The notes: generated by a model from the sequence alone, not told the origin. A DNA stretch of 64,000 nt from Thermoleophilaceae bacterium (GCA_036378175.1 DASUWY010000061.1:1-64000), one strand, 5' to 3'. Numbered from the stretch's first letter, positions 24,780 to 33,708 are shown. Numbers and translations: made by a program.

Positions 24780-26447
24780 ATGGCGAGCACGGATTCCTCC
24801 ATCGATGTGGCGGAGGTGCTGGCATCCGCAGGAAGGGCGTTGGGCCGGCGGGCGTGGGCGGATGCTCGCGAGCTGTATGCGCAGGCGCTCGCGGCCGGGG
24901 AGACCGCGGAGGCGCTGGAGGGTCTCGCGGTGGCGGATTGGTGGCTGGACGACGTGGACGCGGCGATCGCGGCTCGCGAGCGGGCGTACGTCCTGCGCCG
25001 GGAGCGCGGTGAGACGGTCGAGGCCGCGCGTGTGGCCGGCTTCCTCGCGTGGGACTACGGCGCGATGCGAGGCGCCAACGCGGTGGCCAACGGCTGGCTG
25101 CAGCGGGCGCGCCGGCTGATCGAGGGCCTGCCGCCGTCGGCGGAGCAGGCGTGGCTGCCACTGATCGAGGCCTCGTTTCACCTCGACACCGATCCGCGTG
25201 CTGTCCTGCGGCTGAGCACCGAAGCCGCCGAGCAGGCGGAAGCGCACCACGCGCTCGACATCGAGATGACCGCGCGGACGCTGCAGGGCCTCGCCCTGGT
25301 GAGCCTTGGGCACGTGGAAGACGGCACGCGTCTGCTCGACGAGGGCACCGCCGCCGCCACCGCGGGCGAGCTCTATGACCCGATCGCGATCGGCTCGTGC
25401 TGCTGCAACATGATCATCGCCTGCGAGCGCTCGCGCGACTTCGACCGCGCCGGGCAGTGGTGCCAGCAGCTCGAGGCCTTCTGCGAGCGGACGGGACAGC
25501 GCCCGCTGCTCGCGCTGTGCCGCGCTCATCACGGCACGGTGCTGATGATGCGCGGCGAGTGGGCCGAGGCAGAGGAGAAGCTCGCCTGGGCGGCCGACTC
25601 ACTCACCGTCCTCAGACCGCCGCTGGCCGGCTACGCCCGCGCCCGCTTCGCGCAGCTCCGGAGGCGCCAGGGCCGGCCCCGGGAGGCTCGCTCGCTGCTC
25701 GAGCAGAGCGGCACGCACGTGCTTGCGCACCTCGCGTGGGCAGAGCTGGCGCTCGATGAGGACGATCCCGCAGCGGCGCTCGGGTACGCCGAGCGCTACC
25801 TCCGCGGACTGGGAAGCGAGCAGCCGATCGAGAGCGCGGCGGCGCTCGAGTTGCTGGTGCCCATCCGGATCCGGAGCGACGACGTGCCGGCCGCGCGCAC
25901 GGCGCACGCCCAACTCGCCGCGATAGCGGACGCGGTGCGCACCGACCAGCTGCGAGCGGCGGAGCGCGGCGCGGCAGCGCGAATTGCTGCCGCCGAGGGC
26001 GAGCTCGATTCCGCGCGCCAGGCGTTCGAGGACGCGATCGACCTGCACGTGCGGAGCGCTGCCCCCTTTGAGGCCGCGCAGGCGCGGCTCGAGCTGGCCC
26101 GCACACTCGAGGCTCAGGACCGCCCGGTGTCGGGGCTCGAGCAGGCGGAGGCCGCGCGAGCCACGTTTGAGGCGCTCGGCGCGGGGCGCGCGCTCAAGCA
26201 GGCCGACAGGTTCGTCGCCCGGCTCGGCGGGCGCAGCACGGCCGCCGCCCGCGCGGGGATGACGCGGCGCGAGGGGGAGGTTCTGTCACTCGTGGCCGAG
26301 GGACTTTCCAACCGTCAGATCGCCGAGCGATTGGTGGTCAGCGAGCACACCGTGCACCGCCACCTCGCCAACATCTACGTGCGCCTCGGAGTGTCGTCGC
26401 GCGCCGCGGCGGTGGCGCTGGCGTCCGAGCGCAACCTGCTCGCCTGA
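24780..26447 (+). CDS. LuxR-family regulator with helical-repeat N-terminus
   Basis: Protein of 555 aa. Residues 1 to about 480 are Ala/Leu/Glu-rich helical repeats of TPR type (for example ARELYAQALAAGETAEALEG), with no P-loop, so this is not a full MalT/LAL-type ATPase. The C-terminal 65 residues are a LuxR helix-turn-helix: TRREGEVLSLVAEGLSNRQI, then AERLVVSEHTVHRHLANIYV. ATG 24780 sits in CCATGG, which also holds a possible start codon of the divergent chemoreceptor. Targets and signal are unknown. Confidence 0.8.
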   Translation: MASTDSSIDVAEVLASAGRALGRRAWADARELYAQALAAGETAEALEGLAVADWWLDDVDAAIAARERAYVLRRERGETVEAARVAGFLAWDYGAMRGANAVANGWLQRARRLIEGLPPSAEQAWLPLIEASFHLDTDPRAVLRLSTEAAEQAEAHHALDIEMTARTLQGLALVSLGHVEDGTRLLDEGTAAATAGELYDPIAIGSCCCNMIIACERSRDFDRAGQWCQQLEAFCERTGQRPLLALCRAHHGTVLMMRGEWAEAEEKLAWAADSLTVLRPPLAGYARARFAQLRRRQGRPREARSLLEQSGTHVLAHLAWAELALDEDDPAAALGYAERYLRGLGSEQPIESAAALELLVPIRIRSDDVPAARTAHAQLAAIADAVRTDQLRAAERGAAARIAAAEGELDSARQAFEDAIDLHVRSAAPFEAAQARLELARTLEAQDRPVSGLEQAEAARATFEALGAGRALKQADRFVARLGGRSTAAARAGMTRREGEVLSLVAEGLSNRQIAERLVVSEHTVHRHLANIYVRLGVSSRAAAVALASERNLLA

Positions 26448-26568
26448 GCGGCGGGCCATCACACCCACGGCCGCGAAAGATGGCCCGATCGGGTGATGAA
26501 CCGCCGGTGCCGTGTGACGCATTGTCTTCCTGGCACTTCTTCACCCACCAGAAGAGAGGAGACACACC

Positions 26569-26940
26569 ATGCCATCCGTCGACACCCGGCAGGAGACCGA
26601 GCACAAGACCTTCGACAACCCCGACGAGGTCCGCGAGTTCCCCAACGGCCGCGCAGAGATCCTCAAGATCGGCGGCGGGGAGGTCGGCAGGTACGTGTTC
26701 GAGCCCGGCTGGCGCTGGTCCAACGACGTCAAGCCGATCGCGGGAACCCACAGCTGCCAGGCGCCGCACTTCCAGTACCACGTGAGTGGCCGCGTGGCGA
26801 TCCGCATGGACGACGGCACCGAGCTGATCGCCGGCCCCGGCGACATCACCTCGCTGCCCAGCGGCCACGACGGCTGGGTGGTCGGCGACGAGCCCGCGGT
26901 GGTGATCGACTGGTACGGCGCGAGCAACTACGCCAAGTAG
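26569..26940 (+). CDS. Cupin-domain protein
   Basis: Single-domain beta-barrel protein of 123 aa. A cupin core is seen: CQAPHFQYHVSGRVAIRMDDG (motif-1 His residues, spacing typical), PGDITSLPSGHDGWV (motif-2 region with His) and VVIDWYG. Start ATG 26569 follows AGAGGAGACACACC. Small cupins of this type may bind a metal or act as isomerases or sensors; no specific function can be given. It is the only gene on its transcript, convergent with the STAS gene. Confidence 0.75.
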   Translation: MPSVDTRQETEHKTFDNPDEVREFPNGRAEILKIGGGEVGRYVFEPGWRWSNDVKPIAGTHSCQAPHFQYHVSGRVAIRMDDGTELIAGPGDITSLPSGHDGWVVGDEPAVVIDWYGASNYAK

Positions 26941-26963
26941 AGGTCCCCGCGCCGCGCCGGCGC

Positions 26964-27398
26964 TCAGACGGGATGGCCTCGCTCGTTCAGCACGCGCAGC
27001 CAGCGCCTCGTGCCCGATCGCGTCGCGGGTTTGTTTTCCGCGGACCCGCGACGCAGCCGGATTGCCATGACGGCGTCCTCGACCGATTCATGCATCGGCA
27101 CCACGCGATCGAGGCCCACCATCTCGAAGATCTCGACGATGGCCGTGGACGGGCACGCCACCCTGATGGATCCTCCCTCCGGCTCGAGCCGCTTCCTGGC
27201 CTGCACCATCACGCCCAGCGCGGTGGAATCGATGAAGGTCACCGCGGAAAGGTCAACGACCAGATCCGTGTTCCCCGCTCGAATGGCCTCGAAGATCAGG
27301 TCCTTGAGTTCGGGCGCCACATAGAGATCGATGTCACCGCCGAGCCAGATGATGCTCGCCGACTTGTCTATCGAGTCTCGCTCGATGAGGACGGTCAT
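26964..27398 (-). CDS. STAS-domain anti-anti-sigma factor
   Basis: Protein of 144 aa with a STAS fold as in SpoIIAA/RsbV: GGDIDLYVAPELKD, DLSAVTFIDSTALGVMVQAR (the Ser of DSTALG is the usual phosphorylation site) and LDRVVPMHESVEDA. It would bind an anti-sigma kinase and release a stress sigma factor. A basic tail of about 30 aa (TRSGTRRWLRVL) is extra. ATG 27398 is preceded by a strong GGAGGAGGGGGTGAGGG. No partner kinase or sigma factor is in the window; GGGTA-type promoters nearby fit a stress-sigma circuit. Confidence 0.85.
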   Translation of the reverse strand: MTVLIERDSIDKSASIIWLGGDIDLYVAPELKDLIFEAIRAGNTDLVVDLSAVTFIDSTALGVMVQARKRLEPEGGSIRVACPSTAIVEIFEMVGLDRVVPMHESVEDAVMAIRLRRGSAENKPATRSGTRRWLRVLNERGHPV

Positions 27399-27565
27399 TC
27401 CCTCACCCCCTCCTCCAACTTTGGGGCGACGGACCATAGGGAGTCGGCGCGGCATTTCTTCACCGTGCACAAACCTTGCGCGAGTTTCCGTGCCCACATG
27501 GAAGGAGATTGGCGCCGACACCCAAGTGAAAGCGGCCGAGGCGCCTGCATGCCATCCTGCGGGGC

Positions 27566-28555
27566 GTGACTCGCGTTGACGGTGTTCGGCTCCGGCTCGA
27601 TCGGATTCGCGCTGCGGCCAAGGAGATCGACCCGGCATTCCTCGACACGCCTTCCCTCCCATGCGGCCCGCTGGGCCAGGCGCTTGGGGCCACCGTCAAG
27701 CTGAAGGTGGAGACGCTCAACCCGGTGCGGAGCTTCAAGGGGCGGGGCACGGAGACGGTCGCGGCCGTGGCGCGCCAGCAGGGGTCCTCCCGCATGCTGT
27801 GCGCGAGCGCCGGGAACCTCGGGCAGGCACTTGCCTACAGCGGCGGGCGCCGGGGCCTGCCGGTTACCGTCGTGGCGGCGGAGACCGCCAACCCGCTCAA
27901 GCTGCGCCAGATCGCCGCCCTCGGCGCGGACGTGCGGCTCATTGGCGAGGACATCGAACACGCCCGCTTGCACGCGCGCGAGATCGCCGAGGCGGACGGC
28001 GCCTATCTGGTCGAGGACAGCTTGGATCTGGCCACCTGCGAAGGCGCCGCCACCATCGGACTCGAGCTGGTCCGCGACGATCCCGAGCTCGACGTCGTGC
28101 TCGTGGCCCTGGGTGGCGGCGCGATGGCGACCGGCGTGGGTTACGCCATGCGCTCTCTCGCCGATCACGTGGAGGTGATCGGGATCCAGCCGGTGGGCGC
28201 GCCCGCCATGGCGCTGTCGTGGCGTGAGGGAACGGTGTTGGAGACCGACCGCATCGACACCATCGCCGACGGCGTGGCCGGCCGCTGCCCGATCCCGGAG
28301 GTGTTGGACGACCTGCTCGTGCTGCTCGACGACGTGATGCTCGTTCGCGAGGATTCGATCAAGGCCGGGATGCGAATGCTCTACCAGCACGCGGGACTCG
28401 TGGTGGAGCCGTCGGCAGCGCTTGGCATCGCTGCCATGATCGAGGAACCTGAGCGATTCGCCGGGCGGCGGGTGACCACGATCCTGTGCGGTAGCAACGT
28501 CGATCCCGCCGACTTCGCGCACTGGGTGCTGGAACCCGTCGTCCAAGGATCATGA
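27566..28555 (+). CDS. PLP-dependent threonine dehydratase/serine racemase-like enzyme
   Basis: Fold-type II PLP enzyme of 329 aa. The PLP Lys is in NPVRSFKGRGT, the substrate loop is SAGNLGQALA, and the phosphate cup is GGGAMATG. This is the pattern of threonine/serine dehydratases and related racemases; no ACT domain is present, so it is a catabolic-type rather than feedback-controlled biosynthetic form. The start is GTG 27566. It overlaps the following hypothetical gene by 4 bases (ATGA). Exact substrate is open. Confidence 0.82.
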   Translation: MTRVDGVRLRLDRIRAAAKEIDPAFLDTPSLPCGPLGQALGATVKLKVETLNPVRSFKGRGTETVAAVARQQGSSRMLCASAGNLGQALAYSGGRRGLPVTVVAAETANPLKLRQIAALGADVRLIGEDIEHARLHAREIAEADGAYLVEDSLDLATCEGAATIGLELVRDDPELDVVLVALGGGAMATGVGYAMRSLADHVEVIGIQPVGAPAMALSWREGTVLETDRIDTIADGVAGRCPIPEVLDDLLVLLDDVMLVREDSIKAGMRMLYQHAGLVVEPSAALGIAAMIEEPERFAGRRVTTILCGSNVDPADFAHWVLEPVVQGS

Positions 28556-29034
28556 GAGGAGAATGCGACTTGTCGTACGCCGTGGATTTCAAAGATGTCT
28601 CGACGGTCGGCCTCGAGTCGTCACCGGTGGCGCCCGCGCTCGCCGGGCTGCGGGCGAACGAGGCGCGCTACTTCAAGAACAAGTACGACCACGTCTTCAC
28701 CGTGGAGCCCGCGAGCGAAGCACAGGCCACGATCGACTGGATTCACCGGATCCTCAAGGAAGAACGCGACATCGAGATCTCGTCTCGGCCGCTCGAGGCC
28801 ACGGCCTTCCAGGTCGAGAACATCCGCATGGCCTACGTCTTCTACGAGAGCGGCCTGTCGATCAACGTGATGTACACGGTCGACGATCCCAAGAGGCGGG
28901 CGGTCGGGTTCAAGCTCTCCGATGGGATGGAGGTTCCCGCGGAGCTCGCCGAGCGGTTCAAGTTCGCGCGGCAGAAGTCGAAGCTGGCCGGGACCATTCG
29001 CGGTTCCTACTTCACCTTCAAGAACGACTACTGA
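28552..29034 (+). CDS. Conserved-looking hypothetical protein (160 aa)
   Basis: Soluble mixed alpha/beta protein I do not recognise; no signal peptide or membrane helix. Notable stretches are ANEARYFKNKYDHVFTVEP, STVGLESSPVAPALAG and a C-terminal IRGSYFTFKNDY. ATG 28552 overlaps the upstream PLP-enzyme stop (ATGA); TTG 28570, nine bases after AGGAG, is an alternative that gives LSYAVDF as the start. Translational coupling to the PLP enzyme suggests a shared task, but no function can be assigned. Confidence 0.7.
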   Translation: MRGECDLSYAVDFKDVSTVGLESSPVAPALAGLRANEARYFKNKYDHVFTVEPASEAQATIDWIHRILKEERDIEISSRPLEATAFQVENIRMAYVFYESGLSINVMYTVDDPKRRAVGFKLSDGMEVPAELAERFKFARQKSKLAGTIRGSYFTFKNDY

Positions 29035-29057
29035 CGGCGGGGTTCTACGATGGACCT

Positions 29058-29324
29058 GTGAGCGGTCCGAGAGTTCCCGGTGGAGTTGTCCACGAGCTGC
29101 CAGCAGACCTGCGCGACGCGCTGGCTGCCAACGCCACCGCGCTCGAGGCGTGGAACGACATCACGCCCCTGGCCCGCAACGAGTTCATCTGCTGGGTGGA
29201 GGATGCGAAGAAGGAGGCCACCCGCGAGCGCCGCATCCGCCGGACCCAGGAGGAGCTCGAGGACGGCATGCGCCGGCCCTGCTGCTGGCCGGGCTGCAAG
29301 CACCGCGAGCGCAACGGCCGGTAG
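29058..29324 (+). CDS. YdeI/OmpD-associated family protein (short form)
   Basis: Protein of 88 aa corresponding to the C-terminal domain of YdeI/OmpD-associated proteins: LPADLRDALAANATALEAW, LARNEFICWVEDAKK and a run of Arg-rich helix, ending in the unusual Cys-rich CCWPGCKHRERNGR. GTG 29058 is the start: the ATG a few bases earlier in another frame stops at once. The Cys/His tail (CC-x3-C-x-H) could bind zinc. Function is not established. Confidence 0.72.
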   Translation: MSGPRVPGGVVHELPADLRDALAANATALEAWNDITPLARNEFICWVEDAKKEATRERRIRRTQEELEDGMRRPCCWPGCKHRERNGR

Positions 29325-29333
29325 CAACGGGAC

Positions 29334-29441
29334 CTAGTGAAGTTGCAGCACGCCTGTGGCGAGCAGGATGAGCGCCGTGATCACCAGCGAGACCACGAGC
29401 GAGCCAAAGCAGCCCAGACCGTTGGAGAAGAAGAGAAACAT
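29334..29441 (-). CDS. 35-aa single-pass membrane protein
   Basis: Small open frame starting MFLFFSNGLGCFGSL and continuing with VVSLVITALILLATGVLQLH, i.e. one hydrophobic helix with a Cys near the membrane entry. The pattern FFSNxxGCxGS followed by a helix resembles tiny membrane proteins I know from other actinobacteria, so I consider it real. ATG 29441 lies 24 bases below a CCGGGTAGCCG motif. Function unknown. Confidence 0.6.
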   Translation of the reverse strand: MFLFFSNGLGCFGSLVVSLVITALILLATGVLQLH

Positions 29442-29454
29442 CGGTAGGTCGGCG

Positions 29455-29465
29455 CGGCTACCCGG
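29455..29465 (-). promoter_or_regulatory. GGGTA-type -10 element before small membrane protein
   Basis: Minus-strand CCGGGTAGCCG, the same 11 bases as at 47921-47931 and one base different from nothing but flanks at 22781-22792. The -35 region has no clear GTTT. Assigned because of recurrence before three small genes. Confidence 0.4.
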
Positions 29466-29481
29466 ACTCCCTACTCCTTAC

Positions 29482-29515
29482 TCCCGCAGTCACGGCGAAG
29501 GCCGTAACTGCGGGA
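29482..29515 (-). terminator. Hairpin across the stop codon of the last mce gene
   Basis: TCCCGCAGT (29482-29490) pairs with ACTGCGGGA (29507-29515), extended inward by ACGGC/GCCGT around a GAAG loop. It contains the stop codon of the last mce gene at 29490-29492. Probable terminator of the mce operon, without U-tract. Confidence 0.6.
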
Positions 29516-30959
29516 ACTGCGTCCCGCCCGGATAGAGGCCCTGCTGGCGGCACGGCGGCGCCGGGATGTTGCGGTCCGTCGTGCGGAACACGTACTGCTG
29601 GATAAGCGGCACGAGCCCGTCCGGGATGGAGCTCGTCGGCGGCGCCGGGTTGCCGTTCGAACAGTTTTGCGAGTCGAACACCGGCAGGCCCTGGCGCAGC
29701 TGGTCGAAGTTGCCCGGCAGCGCGTACGCGTTCTGGCGCGCGAAGCCCGGGATGTGCGGGTAGAACGCGAGCGACAGCGGGCTCAGCGGGTTCTCCGTGC
29801 GAAGGTACTGCAGGGCGGGCTTGCCGTCGCGCGGCGGCGTCTTTGCCTCGGTCGCGGCCACCACGTTGGCGAAGAACGCGGTGAGCTCACGCTTGTAGAA
29901 GCCGAGGCCCTCGAAGATCGGGTTGGCGTTACGAAGGAAGGGATCCACCTGGGCGAGCAGCGGGCGGAGGTGGTCGAGGAAGCTCGACAGCGCCGGGAGC
30001 CCCTCGCGGGAGGCGTCGATCAGCGGGCCGAGGCGCGCGAACAGGCCGTGCAGGTCCGGCGCCAGCACGCGCACCTGCTCGAGCGTCGGGCTGAGCTGCT
30101 GCGCCACGGGCTGAAGCTGCGTTATCAGCGGGTTGGTGGTGTGGGAGAAGCGCGTGAGCCGGTCGAGCGTGAGGCTGCTCTCGCGCTCGAAGGTGGGCAG
30201 CGCGGTGAACGCTGCAGCGAGCTCGCGGTTGCGCTGAGCCGTCACACGGAACACCTCGTTCGATGCCGAGATCAGGTTGCGCAGCGCACCCTGGCGCTGC
30301 GTGATCGCATCGAACACCACGCCGGTGTTCGACACGAGCCGTTGCACTGCGCCCTGCTGCGCGTTGAGGTCGTCGAGCAGCCGCGTGGTCTTGTCCGTGA
30401 AGTCGGGCAGGTTGCCGAGCGCCGCATTCAGATCGGCGCCGCGTCCCGCGCCGGCGCCCGCCTGCGCCTGCATCCACGTCTGGAAGGCGGCGCGCGTGCT
30501 CGGGTTGAACGCGCGGAAGATCTCGTCGAGCTGCACCGTGGGTGACACGTGCGCCGGCGGCAGCGTGCCGCCATCGGCGATGTAGTTGCCCGGCCGCCGC
30601 GTGCCGGGCGAGAGCTCGACGTAGGTCTCGCCCAGCAGCGTCTTCTGGCGCAGGATCGCGTGAGCATCGCGTGGCAGCGGCGCGTAGCGCGACTTCAGCT
30701 CGATCGTGGCTGCGGTGGTGTTGCCGGGGCCGAGCTTCATGCCCACCACGTGGCCCACCGGCACGCCCGAGATCCGCACGTCCGCGTTCGAGGCGAGCGA
30801 CACCGCCTCCGGGAAGTCCACCTTCACGCGGTAGCCCTTGGCGGCCAGCGGAATCGCGCCGCCGAACGACACCCACAGATACAGCAGCGCGGCGATGCAG
30901 GAGAGCGTGAAGCCCACCATGATCGCGATGCGCGCCACGCTTGGCCGCTGCTTGATCAC
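29490..30959 (-). CDS. Mce-family MlaD-domain protein 6 (MceF-like)
   Basis: Last of six mce genes, 489 aa. N-terminal signal-anchor helix (IAIMVGFTLSCIAALLYLWV), then the MlaD beta-barrel domain (YRVKVDFPEAVSLASNADVR, ISGVPVGHVVGMKL), a long helical region predicted to form the lipid tunnel, and a Pro-rich tail. Such proteins assemble as hexamers that carry lipids or sterols across the cell envelope. GTG 30959 overlaps the upstream stop (GTGA). It is called sixth by position only; MceE/F subclass assignment is not attempted. Confidence 0.88.
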   Translation of the reverse strand: MIKQRPSVARIAIMVGFTLSCIAALLYLWVSFGGAIPLAAKGYRVKVDFPEAVSLASNADVRISGVPVGHVVGMKLGPGNTTAATIELKSRYAPLPRDAHAILRQKTLLGETYVELSPGTRRPGNYIADGGTLPPAHVSPTVQLDEIFRAFNPSTRAAFQTWMQAQAGAGAGRGADLNAALGNLPDFTDKTTRLLDDLNAQQGAVQRLVSNTGVVFDAITQRQGALRNLISASNEVFRVTAQRNRELAAAFTALPTFERESSLTLDRLTRFSHTTNPLITQLQPVAQQLSPTLEQVRVLAPDLHGLFARLGPLIDASREGLPALSSFLDHLRPLLAQVDPFLRNANPIFEGLGFYKRELTAFFANVVAATEAKTPPRDGKPALQYLRTENPLSPLSLAFYPHIPGFARQNAYALPGNFDQLRQGLPVFDSQNCSNGNPAPPTSSIPDGLVPLIQQYVFRTTDRNIPAPPCRQQGLYPGGTQFPQLRPSP

Positions 30960-32293
30960 GGCGCACCTCCGCAGGCCTGCTCCTTGGTGGGTGGGTTGAG
31001 CAGCGAGATGATCGTCGCGAGCGTGGGGTTGGTGGTGGGGTTCGCGAGCGCGCTCAGCAGACCCAGCCCGTCGCACGACACCAGCACGATCCCCCGCCGC
31101 ACCGGGCCGAGCGCATCCTGGCCGCTGAAGATCTCGTTGGTGTTGTGGTTCGCCCAGGGCAGGTAGAAGAGGTAGCCCTGGTCCGCGATGCCCTGCCCGC
31201 CGGGCGGCCTGTACGCCAGCTCGTTGAGCAGGTAGTTGAGCACGCTGCCGACCGTGGTGAGCTTGGGCGTGGCGGCCGCCAGGTTCGACGCCGCGGGCGC
31301 GAGCGCCTTCACCGCCGGCTGAGCCCTCCGTGTGAACGGCCGCAGCTGGTCACGGATGATCGGAGTGGTGCCGCGCAGGAACGGCTGGCTCGCCTTGAGC
31401 GACGGCCCGAGAGCGCGGGCCGCCGGCCGCAGCTCCTCGAGCGTGGGGCCGAGCGTGCGGGCGAGGCGGTCGGTCTTCACGAGCGCGGTGTTGGCCGCGC
31501 TCAGCGCAGCGGGCAGCAGCGCGACGGTCTGTCCAAGGTTCTGGTTCTGCGCGGCGAAGCGCTTGAACACGCCGTTCGAGTTCACGACGAACTGCGACAG
31601 CTGCCTGTCGTTCTTGCCGAGGGCCGTGGCGAGCAGCTGGAAGTTGTGGATCACGCGGCGCAGGTTCTGCCGCCGCTGCGCCACCAGCGAAGTGGCACGC
31701 TCGAGGTCGCGCGCCGTCGGGTCGAAGCGGCGGAGCACGGATGCCAGCTTGCGCCCGTTGCCCCCAAGCCCCTGCCCGCCCGCCGACACGAGCAGTTGCA
31801 GGTAGTCGCGGCTGTCGGCGTCGAGGCTTGCCAGCACCTCGTCGAGGTTCACGTCGGGCAGCGTGTTCGACACGGGAATGGTGGCGCCGCTCCTGAGCTC
31901 CGCGCCGGACGAGCGCGAGCCCGGATCGAGCTCGAGCACCATGTCCTTCAGACCCGTCTTCGGCCGCAGCAACACCGTCGCGTTCGGGTACACGTGCGCG
32001 AAGCGCGGCTTGATCTCGGTGGACACCACGGCGCGGCCGCCCCGCAGGCTCACGCCCGTCACGCGTCCCACGGTCACGCCGGAGATGACCACCGTCTGGC
32101 CCTGGCCGGGTGTGACCGCCTGCGCGGTGGTGAACTCCACGTTGAGCGCGAACTGCTTGTGCACGCCGGGCACCCACGTCGGCAGCGCGAGCCGCTCGTG
32201 CGACGCGATGTAGATCGCGACGGCCACGGCCAGCACCATCATCGCCAGGATCGTGGCGAACTCGCCCGCGTGCTTTCGGATCGCACGTCTCAT
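30956..32293 (-). CDS. Mce-family MlaD-domain protein 5
   Basis: Mce protein of 445 aa: signal-anchor helix (FATILAMMVLAVAVAIYIAS), MlaD domain (ALNVEFTTAQAVTPGQGQTV, VISGVTVGRVTGVSL), long amphipathic helices with LGPTLEELRPAARALGPSL, and a C-terminal part with a conserved Cys pair region (LVSCDGLG, KEQACGG). ATG 32293 overlaps the previous stop (ATGA). The open frame reads further upstream but the extension lies inside the previous gene and is not conserved. Confidence 0.88.
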   Translation of the reverse strand: MRRAIRKHAGEFATILAMMVLAVAVAIYIASHERLALPTWVPGVHKQFALNVEFTTAQAVTPGQGQTVVISGVTVGRVTGVSLRGGRAVVSTEIKPRFAHVYPNATVLLRPKTGLKDMVLELDPGSRSSGAELRSGATIPVSNTLPDVNLDEVLASLDADSRDYLQLLVSAGGQGLGGNGRKLASVLRRFDPTARDLERATSLVAQRRQNLRRVIHNFQLLATALGKNDRQLSQFVVNSNGVFKRFAAQNQNLGQTVALLPAALSAANTALVKTDRLARTLGPTLEELRPAARALGPSLKASQPFLRGTTPIIRDQLRPFTRRAQPAVKALAPAASNLAAATPKLTTVGSVLNYLLNELAYRPPGGQGIADQGYLFYLPWANHNTNEIFSGQDALGPVRRGIVLVSCDGLGLLSALANPTTNPTLATIISLLNPPTKEQACGGAP

Positions 32294-33708
32294 CGCGTGT
32301 GGTCTGGCGGGCCGTTCGAGGCCGGGCCGTTCACGTCGGGGACGGGGCTGCGGTAGCACGGAGTGCTCGACACGTACGGCGGCCGGCGGCCCGGATAGGC
32401 GGGCCGCGTGCCCGCAGGCGCCGACACCGCGTTGCCGAAGAACGGCGCGCCGAGGTTCGAAGAGCTGCCGGTCTGGATCAGGTGGCCGCCGCCGCCCGTG
32501 GCGAGCCGCAGGAACTGGCCGTTGCCGTCGAAGTTCTGGCCTTCGCCGGCAAGGCCGACCATCGAGTACCAGAACTCCTTGTAGTTCTCGGCTCCGCTCG
32601 AGAAGGACCCGTCGTTCACCCTGACGTTGCCGGTGGGGATGATCGTGTGGGTGATGCAGCGGTCGAGCAGGTCGAGCTGCTGGAGCAGCGCCGGTGTGCG
32701 GGCGGTGAGCGTGGCGAGATCCTGCGTGGCCGGCGCGAGCTGCTTCGTGAGGCCGCCCAGCTCGCTCGCCGAGAGGAACGGCTTCATCTGCGTGAGCCAC
32801 GGCCGCGCGGCGGCGATCGTGGCGGGCGTGGCCTGAACGCCAGGGATGATCTCGAGCGCGAACGCGCGTGTGGAGGGCAGCGCGCGGTCGAGGTCGAGGA
32901 ACGCGGTGTGCGCGTGCGTGAGGGTCGGGCCGAGCAGCGCCACCGCGCGCTGGAGCGCTGGCGCCTGCGCCGCGGTTGCGGCCATCGTGGTGTTGAAGTT
33001 CGAGATCAGGTCCTGCAGCGTGGGCTCGTCACGGTCGAGAGCCGCGCTCACCTTCCCGGCGGATGCGATCAGCTTCGACAGGTCGTGCGGCTGGCTGCCG
33101 AGCAGCCCGAGGTTCACGAGCGCGGAGTAGCGGAAGGCGTTCGCGCTGTGGTTGAACGTCCTGTGGAGCGACTGCGCCGCCGTGAGGCCGCGCACCCGCG
33201 TGGTGAGGGCGGTGCCGTAGCCCTGGAGCAGCTTCTGGAGGTCCCCGCGCGTGCCGGACTGGAGGGTGGTGAGCACCTGGTCGAGCTGCACCGGGTCGTT
33301 CGTCTGCGTCACGGGGATCACGTCGCCCGAATGCACGCTCTGCGCCGAGGGGCTACCGGGCTGCACATCCACGAAGAAGTTGTCCTCGAGGAACAGCCGC
33401 GGCCGGATCTTCAGCGTGGCGTCGCGCTTGATCGGCAGCCCGCCCTTGTCGATCTCCATCTTCACGAGCGCCAGCTGCGTGTTCCGGTAGTGGCTCACCG
33501 AGGTCACCTGGCCCACGTTCACTCCCGCGATCCGCACGGGCGTGCCCTTGCGCACGTTCACCCCCGAGCGGAACACGGCCTCGAGCTTGAACGGGTGGCG
33601 GAACGGCAGCTGCTTGGCGAAGCCGAAGTACGCGCCGATCGCGATCAGCACGATGGCGATCAGGCCGGCGCGCAAGGCGCTCATCCCCCTGTGGTGCGCG
33701 CGTGCCAT
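32290..33708 (-). CDS. Mce-family MlaD-domain protein 4
   Basis: Mce protein of 472 aa: helix ALRAGLIAIVLIAIGAYFGF, MlaD domain (KLEAVFRSGVNVRKGTPVRI, AGVNVGQVTSVS), helical stretch, and a Gly/Pro-rich C-terminus ending in NGPASNGPPDHTR. Start ATG 33708 shares one base with the upstream stop (TGATG). Expected to be one ring subunit of the hexameric lipid channel. Confidence 0.88.
   Translation of the reverse strand: MARAHHRGMSALRAGLIAIVLIAIGAYFGFAKQLPFRHPFKLEAVFRSGVNVRKGTPVRIAGVNVGQVTSVSHYRNTQLALVKMEIDKGGLPIKRDATLKIRPRLFLEDNFFVDVQPGSPSAQSVHSGDVIPVTQTNDPVQLDQVLTTLQSGTRGDLQKLLQGYGTALTTRVRGLTAAQSLHRTFNHSANAFRYSALVNLGLLGSQPHDLSKLIASAGKVSAALDRDEPTLQDLISNFNTTMAATAAQAPALQRAVALLGPTLTHAHTAFLDLDRALPSTRAFALEIIPGVQATPATIAAARPWLTQMKPFLSASELGGLTKQLAPATQDLATLTARTPALLQQLDLLDRCITHTIIPTGNVRVNDGSFSSGAENYKEFWYSMVGLAGEGQNFDGNGQFLRLATGGGGHLIQTGSSSNLGAPFFGNAVSAPAGTRPAYPGRRPPYVSSTPCYRSPVPDVNGPASNGPPDHTR

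Noticed and set aside
26464-26568. CCCGATCGGG and GTGCC/GGCAC dyads before the cupin gene
   Set aside because: Short and G/C-rich, with no promoter spacing that would support an operator.
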